From Rhizosphaericola mali (lineage in GTDB: Bacteria > Bacteroidota > Bacteroidia > Chitinophagales > Chitinophagaceae): DNA of 64,000 bases. Numbering within the stretch: position 1 is the first letter of the stretch; each line of letters starts with the position of its first letter. Location: positions 2,418,001-2,482,000 of the forward strand of contig NZ_CP044016.1 in NCBI RefSeq assembly GCF_004337365.2. Direction: 5' to 3'. Made by a program: the position numbers and the translations under genes. Below the pieces are notes generated by a model, which worked only from the letters and a program-made list of their open reading frames with translations, had not been told where the DNA came from and did not search any database. Below are positions 36,555 through 47,150 of this stretch, one piece after another.

Positions 36555-38150
36555 ATGAAACGAATTATTCAGATATCACTCGCTACACTTACTTCAATCA
36601 TACTATTTAGTGCATGTACTAAAAAACTAGATCAACTTCCTTACGTACAGGAAACATCAGAAGTAGTCTATACCGATCCAGACAAAGTTGCTGGCGCCTT
36701 AGCAAAATTGTATGCAGGTTACACATTAAGTGGCCAAGATGCCACAGACTATCCAGATATATCTACCACGGATGTCGGCACGAGTGTATATTTACGTTTA
36801 TTATGGGAATTTCAAGAATTACCTACGGATGAAGCCGTAATAGGATGGAACGATAACGATCTACTTTCCTATCATAATTTAAGCTGGGCTGCCGCTGGAT
36901 ACTATAATAGAATCATGTATGATCGCATATTCTTTGAAGTTGCGGCGTGCAATGAATTTATTAGAGAAGTAAAAGCGCATGACTATTCCAAATTTACAAC
37001 AGACCAACAAGCTACGATTGCACAAGGAGTATTAGAAGCTCGTTTTTTAAGAGCATTTGCCTATTGGACTGCAATGGATTTATATGGAAATGTACCATTT
37101 ACAACAGAAACAGATGGTGTAGGTGCTTATTTTCCTAAACAAATTAAAAGAGCAGATTTATTCAATTATGTATCATCAGAATTAAGAAACTTAAGCGATT
37201 CACTACCTACTCCAGGAGCCACCGACTATGGTCGTGCTAACCAAGGTGCTAGTTTAGCACTATTGAGCAGACTATATTTAAATGCATCGGTGTACACAGG
37301 CACGGACAAATATGATAGTTGTGTATTATATTCCAATAAAATTATCAATTCTGGTTGGTATAGTTTGAATAACACCTATGCAAATAATTTCAAAGCAGAC
37401 AACAATACTTCACCTGAAATGATATTCCCATTAGTAGCAGACGGAACTCGTTCTAAATCCTATGGAAATACAACATTTATTATTCACTCTGAAGTTGGTG
37501 GAAATATGAATAACAATACAGCTCCTTATGGTATTGCATCTGGTAGCGGATGGGGCGGTATGAGAGCGACGAAAGCATTTGTAAATAAATTTGGAGACCC
37601 TTCTGGAGCAACTGATAAAAGAGCCATATTTTATACAGATGGACAAAATCTAGAAATAACCACGATCACCTCTTTCACGGATGGATATGCAGTACCCAAA
37701 TTCATCAATCTAACCTCAACAGGAGCAGCAGGTAGTGATCCTACCCAAACATTTGCGGATACGGATTTCCCTTTATTTAGATTGGCAGAGATTTATTTGA
37801 ATTATGCAGAAGCAACTTTAAGAGGTGCATCAAACGGAGACAACGCTCTTGCATTAGGATATTTGAATGCTCTTAGACAAAGAGCTTATGGAAATACTTT
37901 GGGAAATATCACGGCAAATCAAATGACATTAAACTATATACTAGATGAAAGATGTAGAGAACTATATTTTGAAGCCATTAGAAGAACAGATCTAGTAAGA
38001 TATAATATGTTGACCACCGCCACTTATTTATGGCCATTCAAAGGTGGATCATCCACAGGAACATCTGTGGATAGCAAATACAATATATTCCCTATCCCTA
38101 CAACGGATTTAATAGCCAATCCTACATTAGTTCAAAATACAGGATATTAA
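36555..38150 (+). CDS. SusD/RagB-type surface glycan-binding lipoprotein
   Basis: 531 residues, typical for SusD. Lipoprotein signal with Cys21 (LFSAC). N-terminal helical TPR-like region including VLEARFLRAFAYWTAMDLYGNVPF (about 163-186, a SusD signature region) and C-terminal SusD domain with YLNALRQRAYGN and LDERCRELYFEAIRRTDLVRY, the classic terminal motif. It acts as the lid of the SusC pore and binds the glycan on the cell surface. Second gene of the locus, 26 bp before the SusE-like gene. Confidence 0.95.
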   Translation: MKRIIQISLATLTSIILFSACTKKLDQLPYVQETSEVVYTDPDKVAGALAKLYAGYTLSGQDATDYPDISTTDVGTSVYLRLLWEFQELPTDEAVIGWNDNDLLSYHNLSWAAAGYYNRIMYDRIFFEVAACNEFIREVKAHDYSKFTTDQQATIAQGVLEARFLRAFAYWTAMDLYGNVPFTTETDGVGAYFPKQIKRADLFNYVSSELRNLSDSLPTPGATDYGRANQGASLALLSRLYLNASVYTGTDKYDSCVLYSNKIINSGWYSLNNTYANNFKADNNTSPEMIFPLVADGTRSKSYGNTTFIIHSEVGGNMNNNTAPYGIASGSGWGGMRATKAFVNKFGDPSGATDKRAIFYTDGQNLEITTITSFTDGYAVPKFINLTSTGAAGSDPTQTFADTDFPLFRLAEIYLNYAEATLRGASNGDNALALGYLNALRQRAYGNTLGNITANQMTLNYILDERCRELYFEAIRRTDLVRYNMLTTATYLWPFKGGSSTGTSVDSKYNIFPIPTTDLIANPTLVQNTGY

Positions 38151-38176
38151 TACTCAATTACGATAATCGTTTTTAA

Positions 38177-39256
38177 ATGACTAAAATAATTCAAAGATTT
38201 TATCTGCTCCTAGTAGCACTGATCACCATAACGTCCTGTAAAAAAGACGAAATTAAATCGGTAATTGATACCTCTACCGTAGATGTAAAACTTACAGCTT
38301 CTGCGACTTCTCTTACTTTAATAAAAGAAGATTCTACCAAAACGGCGCTGAGCCTTAGTTGGAATGAAGCTAATTTTAATTATAAAGCAGATGTAACATA
38401 CACATTACAAATTGCAAAAACAGGAACGAGCTTTTATAATCCAGCAGAGATCACGGTGGGTGTCAATACGACCTCTTATGACTTAAATACGTATAGTTTA
38501 AATAGTATTTTATACCAAAATTTTGGAATTTCAGGTAATGGTAGTTTTGATATAAGAGTCAAAATCTCTTTGTTACAAAATGGCACCAATGCTGGTAGTA
38601 CCTCTAGCATCGATGATCTATACTCTGATACATTAACGATACCTGTAAATACTTTTGACATGGAAGTAAGTTATCCTAAATTATGGATTACTGGACCATT
38701 TAATAACTGGTCTTTTACAGACCAAGCTTTTATAGCATCTCAAAACTTTGATGGCAACTATGCAGGATTTTTATATGTACCAAGTGCCGTTACAGATTAT
38801 ACCTTCAAATTATCTGATGCTCAAGATTGGGATCATACGCAATACGGATATGCAACGAACACAACGATGAGCTCTAATGCATCTGCTGGTAACCTATGGT
38901 ACAGTGGTGCTGGATATGTATATATTACTGCCAATACAAATAATCTTACATGGAGTGCAACAGTTACTAATTGGTATGTTGTCGGAGATGCAATTGATGG
39001 TACATGGACTACATTTATCCCTATGACGTATGATCCTACAACTTCAACTTGGATTACAACTACAACATTGAAAAATTCTGGTAGTTTGAAATTTTTAGCC
39101 AATCAAGCGTGGAATATATTTTTAGGGTTAAGTAGTAGCAATCAATTGGGTATCGGAGAGCAAGGAAATATTTCTGTACCTAATGCAGGTACGTATAAGA
39201 TAACGTTGGATCTACACAACGCCCCTAACTATACATATACAATTGAAAAACAATAG
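38177..39256 (+). CDS. SusE/SusF-like outer-membrane glycan-binding lipoprotein
   Basis: 359 residues. Lipoprotein signal with Cys21 (TSCKK). SusE-type immunoglobulin-like domain at about 25-155 (pattern LSLSWNEANF then TYTLQIAKTGT). Two starch-binding-like beta-sandwich modules follow (about 165-255 starting near PKLWITGPFNNW, and about 260-359 starting near NWYVVGDAIDGTW). In the family these capture polysaccharide at the cell surface and are not enzymes. The position between SusD and the endo-galactanase supports a galactan-binding role. Its stop lies 4 bp before the GH53 ATG. Confidence 0.85.
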   Translation: MTKIIQRFYLLLVALITITSCKKDEIKSVIDTSTVDVKLTASATSLTLIKEDSTKTALSLSWNEANFNYKADVTYTLQIAKTGTSFYNPAEITVGVNTTSYDLNTYSLNSILYQNFGISGNGSFDIRVKISLLQNGTNAGSTSSIDDLYSDTLTIPVNTFDMEVSYPKLWITGPFNNWSFTDQAFIASQNFDGNYAGFLYVPSAVTDYTFKLSDAQDWDHTQYGYATNTTMSSNASAGNLWYSGAGYVYITANTNNLTWSATVTNWYVVGDAIDGTWTTFIPMTYDPTTSTWITTTTLKNSGSLKFLANQAWNIFLGLSSSNQLGIGEQGNISVPNAGTYKITLDLHNAPNYTYTIEKQ

Positions 39257-39260
39257 TAAA

Positions 39261-40283
39261 ATGAAATTATTTAGATATATTTTTATTGGTTTATTAGCTG
39301 CAGCAAGTTGTAAAAAATTTGATGTACCAGGTCCTACATCTTTGCAATCTTCGCATAATAATCTGGCAAAAGGTGCTGATCCTAGTTGGGTCACTCAGAT
39401 GGAAGCAAATGGTTATAAATTTTACAACACAACTGGTGAACAAGCAGATTTATTTCAAATATTAAAAAATCAAGGTATTAATTCAATCAGATTACGTGTG
39501 TGGGTAAATCCTGATGGCGGCTGGAATGGAGAGCAAGATGTTATCAATAAGGCAAAAAGAGCCAATAGTTTGGGTTTAAAATTATTAATTGACTTTCATT
39601 ATAGTGATAGTTGGGCCGATCCTGCTCAACAAGTAAAGCCCACTGCATGGCAAAATGCAACATTTGCGCAGCTAACAGATTCTGTATATTATCACACATA
39701 TAATGTTTTGAACGATTTAAAAAATAATGGCATTGTTCCTAGTTGGGTTCAAGTCGGCAATGAAACAAACGATGGTATGCTATGGCCTGATGGGCAAGCA
39801 TCTAAAAGTTTTACCAACTATGCAACTTTAATTAATGCAGGTTACAAAGCGGTGAAAGATATCAACGACTCCATCAAAGTAATTATTCACTTAGCCAATG
39901 GTGATGATAACTCTTTATATCGTTGGATGTTTGATAGTCTTACGGCACATAATACTAATTTTGATGTAATTGGAATGTCTTTATATCCTAGTACTTCAAG
40001 TTGGCAAGGGCAGGCTGTGGCTTGTGATTCCAATTTGTTAGATATGTCTAGTCGTTATAACAAGGAAGTAATGTTGTGCGAGGTGGGTATGGGAGCATCA
40101 GATTCTACCAATTCAAGATCATTTGTTTCTAAAATGATAGATTACGTTGACAATATTCCCAACAAAAAAGGTATTGGCGTGTTCTATTGGGAGCCTGAGG
40201 CGTATGGTAATTGGCAAAACTATTTAATGGGCTCATTTAACGAAGCGGGAATGCCAACGATAGCGATGAAGGCATTCTATTAA
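39261..40283 (+). CDS. GH53 endo-beta-1,4-galactanase, lipoprotein
   Basis: 340 residues from the ATG at 39261; a TTG at 39243 overlaps the previous stop and is not needed. Signal with lipid-attachment Cys17 (AAASC), so likely on the outer-membrane surface. A (beta/alpha)8 fold of family GH53 with acid/base Glu168 in VQVGNETNDGMLW and nucleophile Glu274 in MLCEVGMG. The conserved early motif SIRLRVWVNP (75-84) and GLKLLIDFHYSDSWADP are diagnostic for the family. It cleaves internal beta-1,4-galactosyl linkages of pectic galactan or arabinogalactan type I, making oligosaccharides for SusCD import. This is the most specific clue to the locus substrate. Confidence 0.94.
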   Translation: MKLFRYIFIGLLAAASCKKFDVPGPTSLQSSHNNLAKGADPSWVTQMEANGYKFYNTTGEQADLFQILKNQGINSIRLRVWVNPDGGWNGEQDVINKAKRANSLGLKLLIDFHYSDSWADPAQQVKPTAWQNATFAQLTDSVYYHTYNVLNDLKNNGIVPSWVQVGNETNDGMLWPDGQASKSFTNYATLINAGYKAVKDINDSIKVIIHLANGDDNSLYRWMFDSLTAHNTNFDVIGMSLYPSTSSWQGQAVACDSNLLDMSSRYNKEVMLCEVGMGASDSTNSRSFVSKMIDYVDNIPNKKGIGVFYWEPEAYGNWQNYLMGSFNEAGMPTIAMKAFY

Positions 40284-40310
40284 TAATTATCTTTAAACCA
40301 AATATATATA

Positions 40311-42863
40311 GTGCGTAAGTTTTATTCTTTTATAAGTATCATTTTCTTTTGTGTACAATATAGTTATGCTCAATTGACACCAAAGACCTCTCAGTCAGAA
40401 GTTTATTTGGATAAAAATGGTATTTTAAAAAATACAGTTACAGATCAGCCGGCATATTATTTGGGGGTAAACTATACCGAACCATTTGTATTTGGATATC
40501 GTAATCAAAAAAAATTGGGATATGATATTTATAAAGCGATGGAACAAGACGTGTATCATATTCATCGCTTAGGAGTCAATGCATTTCGTATACATGTATT
40601 TGATATTGAAATATCTGACCTTAAAGGTAATTTATTGGAAAATGACCATCTAAATGCATTAGATTATCTAATTTCCTTATTTGAAAAAAGAGGCATAAAA
40701 ATCATCTTAACACCATTAGCATTTTGGGGGAATGGTTATCCAGAAAAAGATACGAAAACAGCTGGATTTTCCTCTACTTACGACAAAGGGAAAGTTACAG
40801 TTGAAGAACCTGCGATCAAAGCGCAGAAAAATTACCTTAAACAACTATTAAAACATAAAAATAGTTATACGAATAAAAACTATATTGAAGATGCGAATAT
40901 CATTGCATTTGAGGTAAATAATGAACCCAATCATTCTGGCACTATTGATAGTGTGCAATCCTATATTGACAGATTGATTATGGCCATGAAAAGTGTTGGA
41001 TGTAAAAAACCTATCTACTATAATATTAGTGAATCTCCAAAATTTGCAAAGGCAGTTATAAATTCCAAAGCCAATGGTTATAGTATGCAATGGTATCCGA
41101 CAAGACTACTATCTGGGCATACACTATTGGATAATAATTTACCTAATGTAAATCACTATTATATCCCATTTGATACGATACCTGGATTCAAAGGTAAAGG
41201 ACGAATTGTTTACGAATTTGAGTCTGCCGATGTACTACAACCGATCATGTATCCTATGATGGCCAAAAGTTTTAAAGATGCAGGCTTTCAATGGGCGACA
41301 CAATTTGAATATGATCCTATGAATTTGGCAAATTCAAATACGGAATATGGTACACATTACATGAATTTGGCATACACGCCAGACAAAGCATTGAGTCTAT
41401 TAATTGCAGGAAAAGTATTTAGAAATGATAGTTGGAATCCAGAAGATAAAACATATCCCAAGGATAGCATATTTGGACATACCTTAGTTTCGTACAAACA
41501 ACAATTGAGTGTATATAATTCGGATACGGATTTTATCTATACAAATACAACAGAAATATCACCGATTGCGAAAAATAAATTAGTACACATCGCAGGCGCG
41601 GGCAACTCTCCTATTGTCACCTATAATGGAAATGGCGCTTATTTTTTAGATAAAATTAGTGACAATACTTGGCGTTTGGAAGTCATGCCGGACTATATAC
41701 AATTAGCAGATCCATTTGGAAAAACAAATATTCATCAATCTGTAAGGCAAATTATTTGGAATGAAAACCAATTAACTTTGAATCTTCCCAATTTTTCTAA
41801 TAACTATTGTATCAAAAAAATTGATGGTGAAAATTCAAAATTAATTGCTACAAATGGCAATACAACACAGGTTACACCTGGTGTGTATCTAATTGCAACG
41901 TCAAAAAATGAATTGGACAAAATCTCTACTGATGCAAGTTGGAATAATCAAAAAATTAATGAATTTGTAGCGCCCGTACAAGACACTACAGAAAATATAG
42001 TTTGGAATACGCCAAAAGAATTACCTGCAAATAAAGATTGGAATTTTAAAATCCAAGTGACAAATATTCAACCAAATGATTCTATAGTACTTTGGATTAG
42101 ACATTTTCCAGATGATTATCATTCCTATGTAATGCAACGTTTAAATGCACGAGAATATGAGGCAAAGATTCCCAAAGAATGGATGCAGTCAGGAGAAATG
42201 AGTATTCAAATAAGTAGAGTTAGAAATTGGAATTATTTGAATTTTCCAGGTAAAAATATAGGAAATCCATATGATTGGGATCAAATAAATAATAATTATA
42301 GTACGATTAAAATTGTAGACAAATCTACAGATCTAGTACTCTTTAATACAAGTCCGAATCTATATCCTAGAGTATTTCCAGATACATTGAAATTTCAATT
42401 ACCAATTACCAATACTGGAAATCTAATCCAAAACTATGCAATCACACTTAACGCAAATGAGGTAATTTTTGGTTGGGAAAATAGTTTTGTATCAAAAATA
42501 GCCAATAGACGTTTTGATTTGGATGAATTAAATCATTTGGAAATTAAGGGAAATGCCAATCAAGACCTTACTGCAACGATCGGGCTTATTGATGCCAACG
42601 GTAATTATTTTGCAAAAAATATCCATTTAAACAAGGGCAATTTCGCTCAAAAAATTGCATTATCTGATTTAGAGGCAAAGGATAGATTGCTTCTGCCTGT
42701 ACCTTATCCCTCTTTTCAAAAATTATGGTACAAAACCGACCATAGTCAAAAAATGGAAAAAAACTGGATTGAAAAGGTACAAATTCAAATATTGAAACAA
42801 GATAATCTCCAATTGGCGAATACTTGTACATTTGGTATCGAAAAAATTGCTCTAACGAAATAA
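40311..42863 (+). CDS. Clan GH-A glycoside hydrolase, possibly GH147-like beta-galactosidase
   Basis: 850 residues with a GTG start at 40311 (no nearby ATG) and a signal peptide ending near YSYA-Q. N-terminal TIM-barrel (about 45-370) with acid/base Glu205 in EVNNEPNHSG and nucleophile candidates Glu302/Glu304 in IVYEFESAD. The C-terminal half (about 540-850) is beta-rich and could hold accessory domains. In type I galactan loci of Bacteroides a large clan GH-A beta-galactosidase of family GH147 occurs beside GH53 and GH2. The size and position here fit that, but GH5- or GH2-like affiliations cannot be excluded by eye. Probably trims galacto-oligosaccharides. Confidence 0.7.
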   Translation: MRKFYSFISIIFFCVQYSYAQLTPKTSQSEVYLDKNGILKNTVTDQPAYYLGVNYTEPFVFGYRNQKKLGYDIYKAMEQDVYHIHRLGVNAFRIHVFDIEISDLKGNLLENDHLNALDYLISLFEKRGIKIILTPLAFWGNGYPEKDTKTAGFSSTYDKGKVTVEEPAIKAQKNYLKQLLKHKNSYTNKNYIEDANIIAFEVNNEPNHSGTIDSVQSYIDRLIMAMKSVGCKKPIYYNISESPKFAKAVINSKANGYSMQWYPTRLLSGHTLLDNNLPNVNHYYIPFDTIPGFKGKGRIVYEFESADVLQPIMYPMMAKSFKDAGFQWATQFEYDPMNLANSNTEYGTHYMNLAYTPDKALSLLIAGKVFRNDSWNPEDKTYPKDSIFGHTLVSYKQQLSVYNSDTDFIYTNTTEISPIAKNKLVHIAGAGNSPIVTYNGNGAYFLDKISDNTWRLEVMPDYIQLADPFGKTNIHQSVRQIIWNENQLTLNLPNFSNNYCIKKIDGENSKLIATNGNTTQVTPGVYLIATSKNELDKISTDASWNNQKINEFVAPVQDTTENIVWNTPKELPANKDWNFKIQVTNIQPNDSIVLWIRHFPDDYHSYVMQRLNAREYEAKIPKEWMQSGEMSIQISRVRNWNYLNFPGKNIGNPYDWDQINNNYSTIKIVDKSTDLVLFNTSPNLYPRVFPDTLKFQLPITNTGNLIQNYAITLNANEVIFGWENSFVSKIANRRFDLDELNHLEIKGNANQDLTATIGLIDANGNYFAKNIHLNKGNFAQKIALSDLEAKDRLLLPVPYPSFQKLWYKTDHSQKMEKNWIEKVQIQILKQDNLQLANTCTFGIEKIALTK

Positions 42864-42873
42864 TTTATGCCTA

Positions 42874-45288
42874 ATGAAAATTAAAAATATAATACTTAGT
42901 AACTTAATTTTACTTGGTTTAACTACAAGTCAATATGCACTTGCACAAACTAGAATTAAGAAAAATATGGATACCGATTGGAAATTTCATCTGGGAAGTG
43001 CTAATGATCCCACAAAGGATTTTAACTATGGCATTGCTAATCTTTTCGCTAAAACTGGTAAAATTACAAAGTCGGCAGTAGATGAAAATTTCAATGATTC
43101 AGATTGGACAAAAATCCAATTACCACACGACTGGGCGGTCTCACTACCAATAACTTTTAATAATAATGAAGATATACTAGCACATGGTTATAGACCCGTC
43201 GGTGGCTTATATCCTGAGAATAGTATTGGGTGGTATAGAAAATCATTTGACGTAAATACTGCAGATAGTGGCAAACAATTCTCTTTACAATTTGACGGAA
43301 TCTTTAGAGATAGTAAAGTTTGGGTAAATGGCATTTATCTAGGTGGTGATTTTTCGGGATATTTAGGTCAGAACTATAGAATTGCAGATTTTTTACATTT
43401 TAACAAACCGAATGAAATTGTAGTTAGAGTGGATGCCACTCAATTTGAAGGTTGGTTTTATGAAGGTGCTGGCATCAATAGACACGTATGGTTGGAAGAA
43501 ACAAATAACCTAGCAATCAATTTGGATAAATATTTCACCTATAATAAAACGGAAAATAATTTATCCAAAATCAATGTAGAAATTTCGATTAAAAACTTGA
43601 ATACAACGGCTCAAACGGGCCAAATCATTACGGAATTAAAATCTAGAGATGGCAAGATTCTAACATCAACCTCTAATGATTTTAAAGTAGAGGATAACAA
43701 TGGAACTATAGTCAAACAAGAATTGTCTATTCAAGATGCACATCTTTGGGATATTGACAATCCTTATTTATACAGACTGCACTCCTATATCTTTGTTAAT
43801 GGTACTACTATTGATGAAACAACTACTAAAATAGGCATTCGAAATATCGAAATTACACCCGATAAAGGATTGCTTTTAAACGGTAAATCGGTAAAAGTTA
43901 AAGGAACAAACGACCACCAAGAGCATGCTGGCGTTGGTTCTGCGCTTCCAGATGCTTTGCAATACTATAGAGTTACACTATTAAAACAAATGGGATCAAA
44001 TGCTCTCAGGACGAGTCATGCAGCAGTTGCTCCGGAACTATTGGAGGCTTGTGATAGCTTAGGTATGTTAGTTTTGGATGAACAAAGATTATTAAATAGT
44101 GGATTAGAATATAACCAACAATTCAAAAGATTGATTGAAAGAGATCGAAATCATCCGTCTGTATTTCTTTGGTCTATAGGCAACGAAGAAAATGCAATTC
44201 AAACAAATTCAACAGGTAAAAGAATAGCACAAACTTTAATTGCAGACCAGAAAAAATGGGATCCAACACGCACATCAACTTACGCAGCAGATTTGGCAAA
44301 TGTATTTGACGGCGTGAATCAAATCATTCCAGTTCGTGGGTTTAACTATAGAGTAGATGCGGTGATTCCATATCATAATGATCATCCTAGTCAACCAACA
44401 ATTGGTACAGAGATGGGAAGTACCGTGATGACACGCGGTGAATATAAGATGGACACAGCACATGCCTACGTTTTGGATCAAGATTCCATTCATCCTTGGT
44501 GGGCAAGTACGGCTGAGCATTGGTGGAAAACTGTAGCAGACAAACAATGGATGACGGGTGGATTTATTTGGACAGGATTTGACTATAGAGGCGAACCAAC
44601 ACCATTTGAATGGCCAAATGTCAATAGTCATTTTGGCGTGATGGACCTATGTGGTTTCCCCAAAAACATCTATTACTATTATAAAAGTTGGTGGTCAGAC
44701 GAACCCGTTTTGCATATTGGGCAAAAATGGAATTATACGGGACAAGAAGGCAAACCTGTCAATGTCTGGGTATATAGTAATGCGTCAGTGGTGGAACTAT
44801 ATTTGAATAATAAAAGCTTGGGTAAAAAATCTATGCCAAAAAATGGTCATTTGGAATGGAATGTACCTTACAAACCAGGAACATTAAAAGCCGTCGCAAC
44901 AATTAATGGTAAAAAAATAGAAGATAAAATCGTCACTTCCGGACCTACAGAAGATTTATCTTTTACCCTATCTAAAAAAATATTAAATGCAGATGGTCAG
45001 GACGTCATCGCTATCAATATCGAAGCAAAAGATAAAAATGGAAATGTAGTTTTGGATGCAAAAGATCCATTAAAATTTGCGCTTGAAGGCGATGGAACTT
45101 TGGTAGGTTTTGGCAATGGTAATCCTAGTGACCACGCACCTGAAGTGGGTATCAACAATCAAGGTAGCCGAAATTTGTTCAATGGTTACGCACAAGTGAT
45201 TATCAAATCTGGTAAGACAAAAGAAAATTTAAAATTAAAAATCACACTGAATAACAAAACTTTTGTTCAAGAAATAGAGCAAAAATAA
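42874..45288 (+). CDS. GH2 beta-galactosidase, exported
   Basis: 804 residues with a signal peptide ending near ALAQ. GH2 order is seen: jelly-roll sugar-binding domain (about 27-215), immunoglobulin-like domain (about 215-330), TIM-barrel (about 330-640) with acid/base Glu438 in SIGNEEN and nucleophile Glu513 in IGTEMGS, then C-terminal beta-sandwiches (about 650-804). The N-terminal motif LPHDWAVS and the WYRKSF segment are typical of Bacteroidota GH2 beta-galactosidases. It would release galactose from oligosaccharides in the periplasm. It is the last gene of the galactan locus, 10 bp after the previous stop, followed by a strong terminator. Confidence 0.93.
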   Translation: MKIKNIILSNLILLGLTTSQYALAQTRIKKNMDTDWKFHLGSANDPTKDFNYGIANLFAKTGKITKSAVDENFNDSDWTKIQLPHDWAVSLPITFNNNEDILAHGYRPVGGLYPENSIGWYRKSFDVNTADSGKQFSLQFDGIFRDSKVWVNGIYLGGDFSGYLGQNYRIADFLHFNKPNEIVVRVDATQFEGWFYEGAGINRHVWLEETNNLAINLDKYFTYNKTENNLSKINVEISIKNLNTTAQTGQIITELKSRDGKILTSTSNDFKVEDNNGTIVKQELSIQDAHLWDIDNPYLYRLHSYIFVNGTTIDETTTKIGIRNIEITPDKGLLLNGKSVKVKGTNDHQEHAGVGSALPDALQYYRVTLLKQMGSNALRTSHAAVAPELLEACDSLGMLVLDEQRLLNSGLEYNQQFKRLIERDRNHPSVFLWSIGNEENAIQTNSTGKRIAQTLIADQKKWDPTRTSTYAADLANVFDGVNQIIPVRGFNYRVDAVIPYHNDHPSQPTIGTEMGSTVMTRGEYKMDTAHAYVLDQDSIHPWWASTAEHWWKTVADKQWMTGGFIWTGFDYRGEPTPFEWPNVNSHFGVMDLCGFPKNIYYYYKSWWSDEPVLHIGQKWNYTGQEGKPVNVWVYSNASVVELYLNNKSLGKKSMPKNGHLEWNVPYKPGTLKAVATINGKKIEDKIVTSGPTEDLSFTLSKKILNADGQDVIAINIEAKDKNGNVVLDAKDPLKFALEGDGTLVGFGNGNPSDHAPEVGINNQGSRNLFNGYAQVIIKSGKTKENLKLKITLNNKTFVQEIEQK

Positions 45289-45325
45289 AGAAGCTGATAG
45301 CTATACTAAGGGCTATTTACTCATG

Positions 45326-45355
45326 GCGTTGCGGTTGCCACCGTAACGCTTTTTT
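45326..45355 (+). terminator. Intrinsic terminator of the galactan locus
   Basis: Stem GCGTTGCGGT (45326-45335) with ACCGTAACGC (45340-45349), 10 bp with one G-U pair, loop TGCC, then six T. It lies 38 bp after the GH2 stop. Its GC-rich stem stands out in the AT-rich region. Confidence 0.9.
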
Positions 45356-45463
45356 ATGTTCTAACATTTCGTTAATATCAATATATAAACATTATGGGGT
45401 AATATTTGCAACTATTTCTTCTATGTAAATTGATAATTTTGAGACCGAACTATTATTTACATT

Positions 45464-47149
45464 ATGAAAATTGGGTTATTTCTCTCCATATCTGGACTAC
45501 TAGCATTATTGTCAAACAATTCTTTTGGGCAAGCGCGTGGTCATGGACCATTCTCGCATGTTGATTCCTTACGTGGAAGTATTACACCTGAAAGAAGCTG
45601 GTGGGACGTTACTCGTTATGATTTGACAATTAAACCAGATTATACGCAAAAATTTACAAGTGGTAATAATTTGATTACTTATAAAGTATCAGGCAAACAA
45701 ACCACGCGTAAAATGCAAATCGATCTACAACCACCTTTGAATATTGATAGTGCATTTTTGGACGGTAGAAAAAAGATTACATTTACACATAATCCATCAG
45801 ACTCTAATGTTTGGTATTTAGATATGCCAGTACAAGCGATGGGTAGCAGTCACGCTGTCAAAATATTTTTTAGTGGCAATCCTCATATTGCGGTACGTCC
45901 GCCTTGGGATGGCGGCTGGTCCTTTTCCAAAGATTCCCTTGGTAGACCTTGGATGACCGTTTGTTGTCAAGGTTTGGGGGCTTCAATTTGGTATCCTTGT
46001 AAAGATCATCAGAGCGATGAACCGGATAATGGAGCTTCTCTTTCTATGATTATCCCAGACACGCTTGTAGGTGTTTCCAATGGTAGAATGATTTCAGAAA
46101 TAGATAATCATGATGGTACTAAAACAGTCAAATGGGGTGTCAAAAATCCAATAAGCACCTATTGTCTCATACCTTATATTGGTAAATATGTCAATTTAAA
46201 GGGGAAATATCTTGGTGAAAAAGGTTATTTGGATTTAAGTTTTTGGGCACTAGATTACCATGAAAAAATTGCTAAACCCTATTTCTTTGATGAATCTGAA
46301 AAAATGTTAACGGCCTACGAACATTGGTTTGGACCTTATCCATTTTATGAGGATAGTTACAAATTAGTGGAGACGGACAATACAGGTATGGAGCACCAAA
46401 GCAATATTGGCTATGGCAATCATTATGCACCAGGGTATCGAGGAAGGGATGATTCACATACGGGATATGGTCTGAAATGTGACTTTATAATAGTACATGA
46501 ATCTGGTCATGAATGGTGGGGAAATAATTTAACAAGCTACGACTTAGCAGATATGTGGGTGCATGAAAGTTTTACCAACTATGCAGAGGCATTATATACA
46601 GAATATCATTGGGGTAAAAAAGCGGGCAACGACTATGTATTTGGAGTAAGAGGTGGCATACACAATCAAGGTACTATTGTTCCTGCATTTAACGTCAATG
46701 CGGAAGGTACAGGAGACATGTATCCTAAAGGTGGCAATATGTTGCATAGTATCCGTCATAGTTTGGATAATGATACTTTATTTAGAGAAATATTAAGAGG
46801 TTTGCAAAAAGACTATTATCATCAAGTGGTAACTGGTAAACAAGTTGTGGCTTATTTTAATAAAAAATCAGGATTTGATTACTCTAAAGTATTTGAACAA
46901 TATCTGAACACAACGCAAATCCCTACATTGAAATACTATTTTACGGGAAATGAAGTACATTTCAAATATGATAGTTGCATTCATGGATTTAATCTTCCAA
47001 TTGCCATGAGAGATGGTAAAAATGTAGTCAAATTATATCCTTCGGATAAATGGCAATCAAAGCAAATTACGCCTGCGCAAAAGAATCTTTTAACGCAAAA
47101 GGATATCAGCTACATGTATTTTATCAATGTAAAAGAAACCCAAGACTAA
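45464..47149 (+). CDS. M1-family zinc metallopeptidase (aminopeptidase), exported
   Basis: 561 residues, shorter than classic ~850-residue M1 enzymes but usual for a Bacteroidota subfamily. Signal peptide ending near SFGQ. N-terminal beta-saddle domain (about 40-230) followed by the catalytic domain. Zinc site HESGH (345-349) with third ligand Glu368 in ADMWVHES. The exopeptidase motif appears as GMEHQS instead of GAMEN, the variant seen in this subfamily. It removes N-terminal residues from peptides. Translationally tied to the S9 peptidase, whose ATG starts 1 bp after its stop, so the pair likely completes breakdown of extracellular peptides. Confidence 0.92.
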   Translation: MKIGLFLSISGLLALLSNNSFGQARGHGPFSHVDSLRGSITPERSWWDVTRYDLTIKPDYTQKFTSGNNLITYKVSGKQTTRKMQIDLQPPLNIDSAFLDGRKKITFTHNPSDSNVWYLDMPVQAMGSSHAVKIFFSGNPHIAVRPPWDGGWSFSKDSLGRPWMTVCCQGLGASIWYPCKDHQSDEPDNGASLSMIIPDTLVGVSNGRMISEIDNHDGTKTVKWGVKNPISTYCLIPYIGKYVNLKGKYLGEKGYLDLSFWALDYHEKIAKPYFFDESEKMLTAYEHWFGPYPFYEDSYKLVETDNTGMEHQSNIGYGNHYAPGYRGRDDSHTGYGLKCDFIIVHESGHEWWGNNLTSYDLADMWVHESFTNYAEALYTEYHWGKKAGNDYVFGVRGGIHNQGTIVPAFNVNAEGTGDMYPKGGNMLHSIRHSLDNDTLFREILRGLQKDYYHQVVTGKQVVAYFNKKSGFDYSKVFEQYLNTTQIPTLKYYFTGNEVHFKYDSCIHGFNLPIAMRDGKNVVKLYPSDKWQSKQITPAQKNLLTQKDISYMYFINVKETQD

Positions 47150-47150
47150 A

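Noticed and set aside
45395-45410. Possible -7 element before the M1 peptidase gene (AATATTTG)
   Set aside because: The first two bases do not fit TAnnTTTG and no -33 element is visible, so it was not called.
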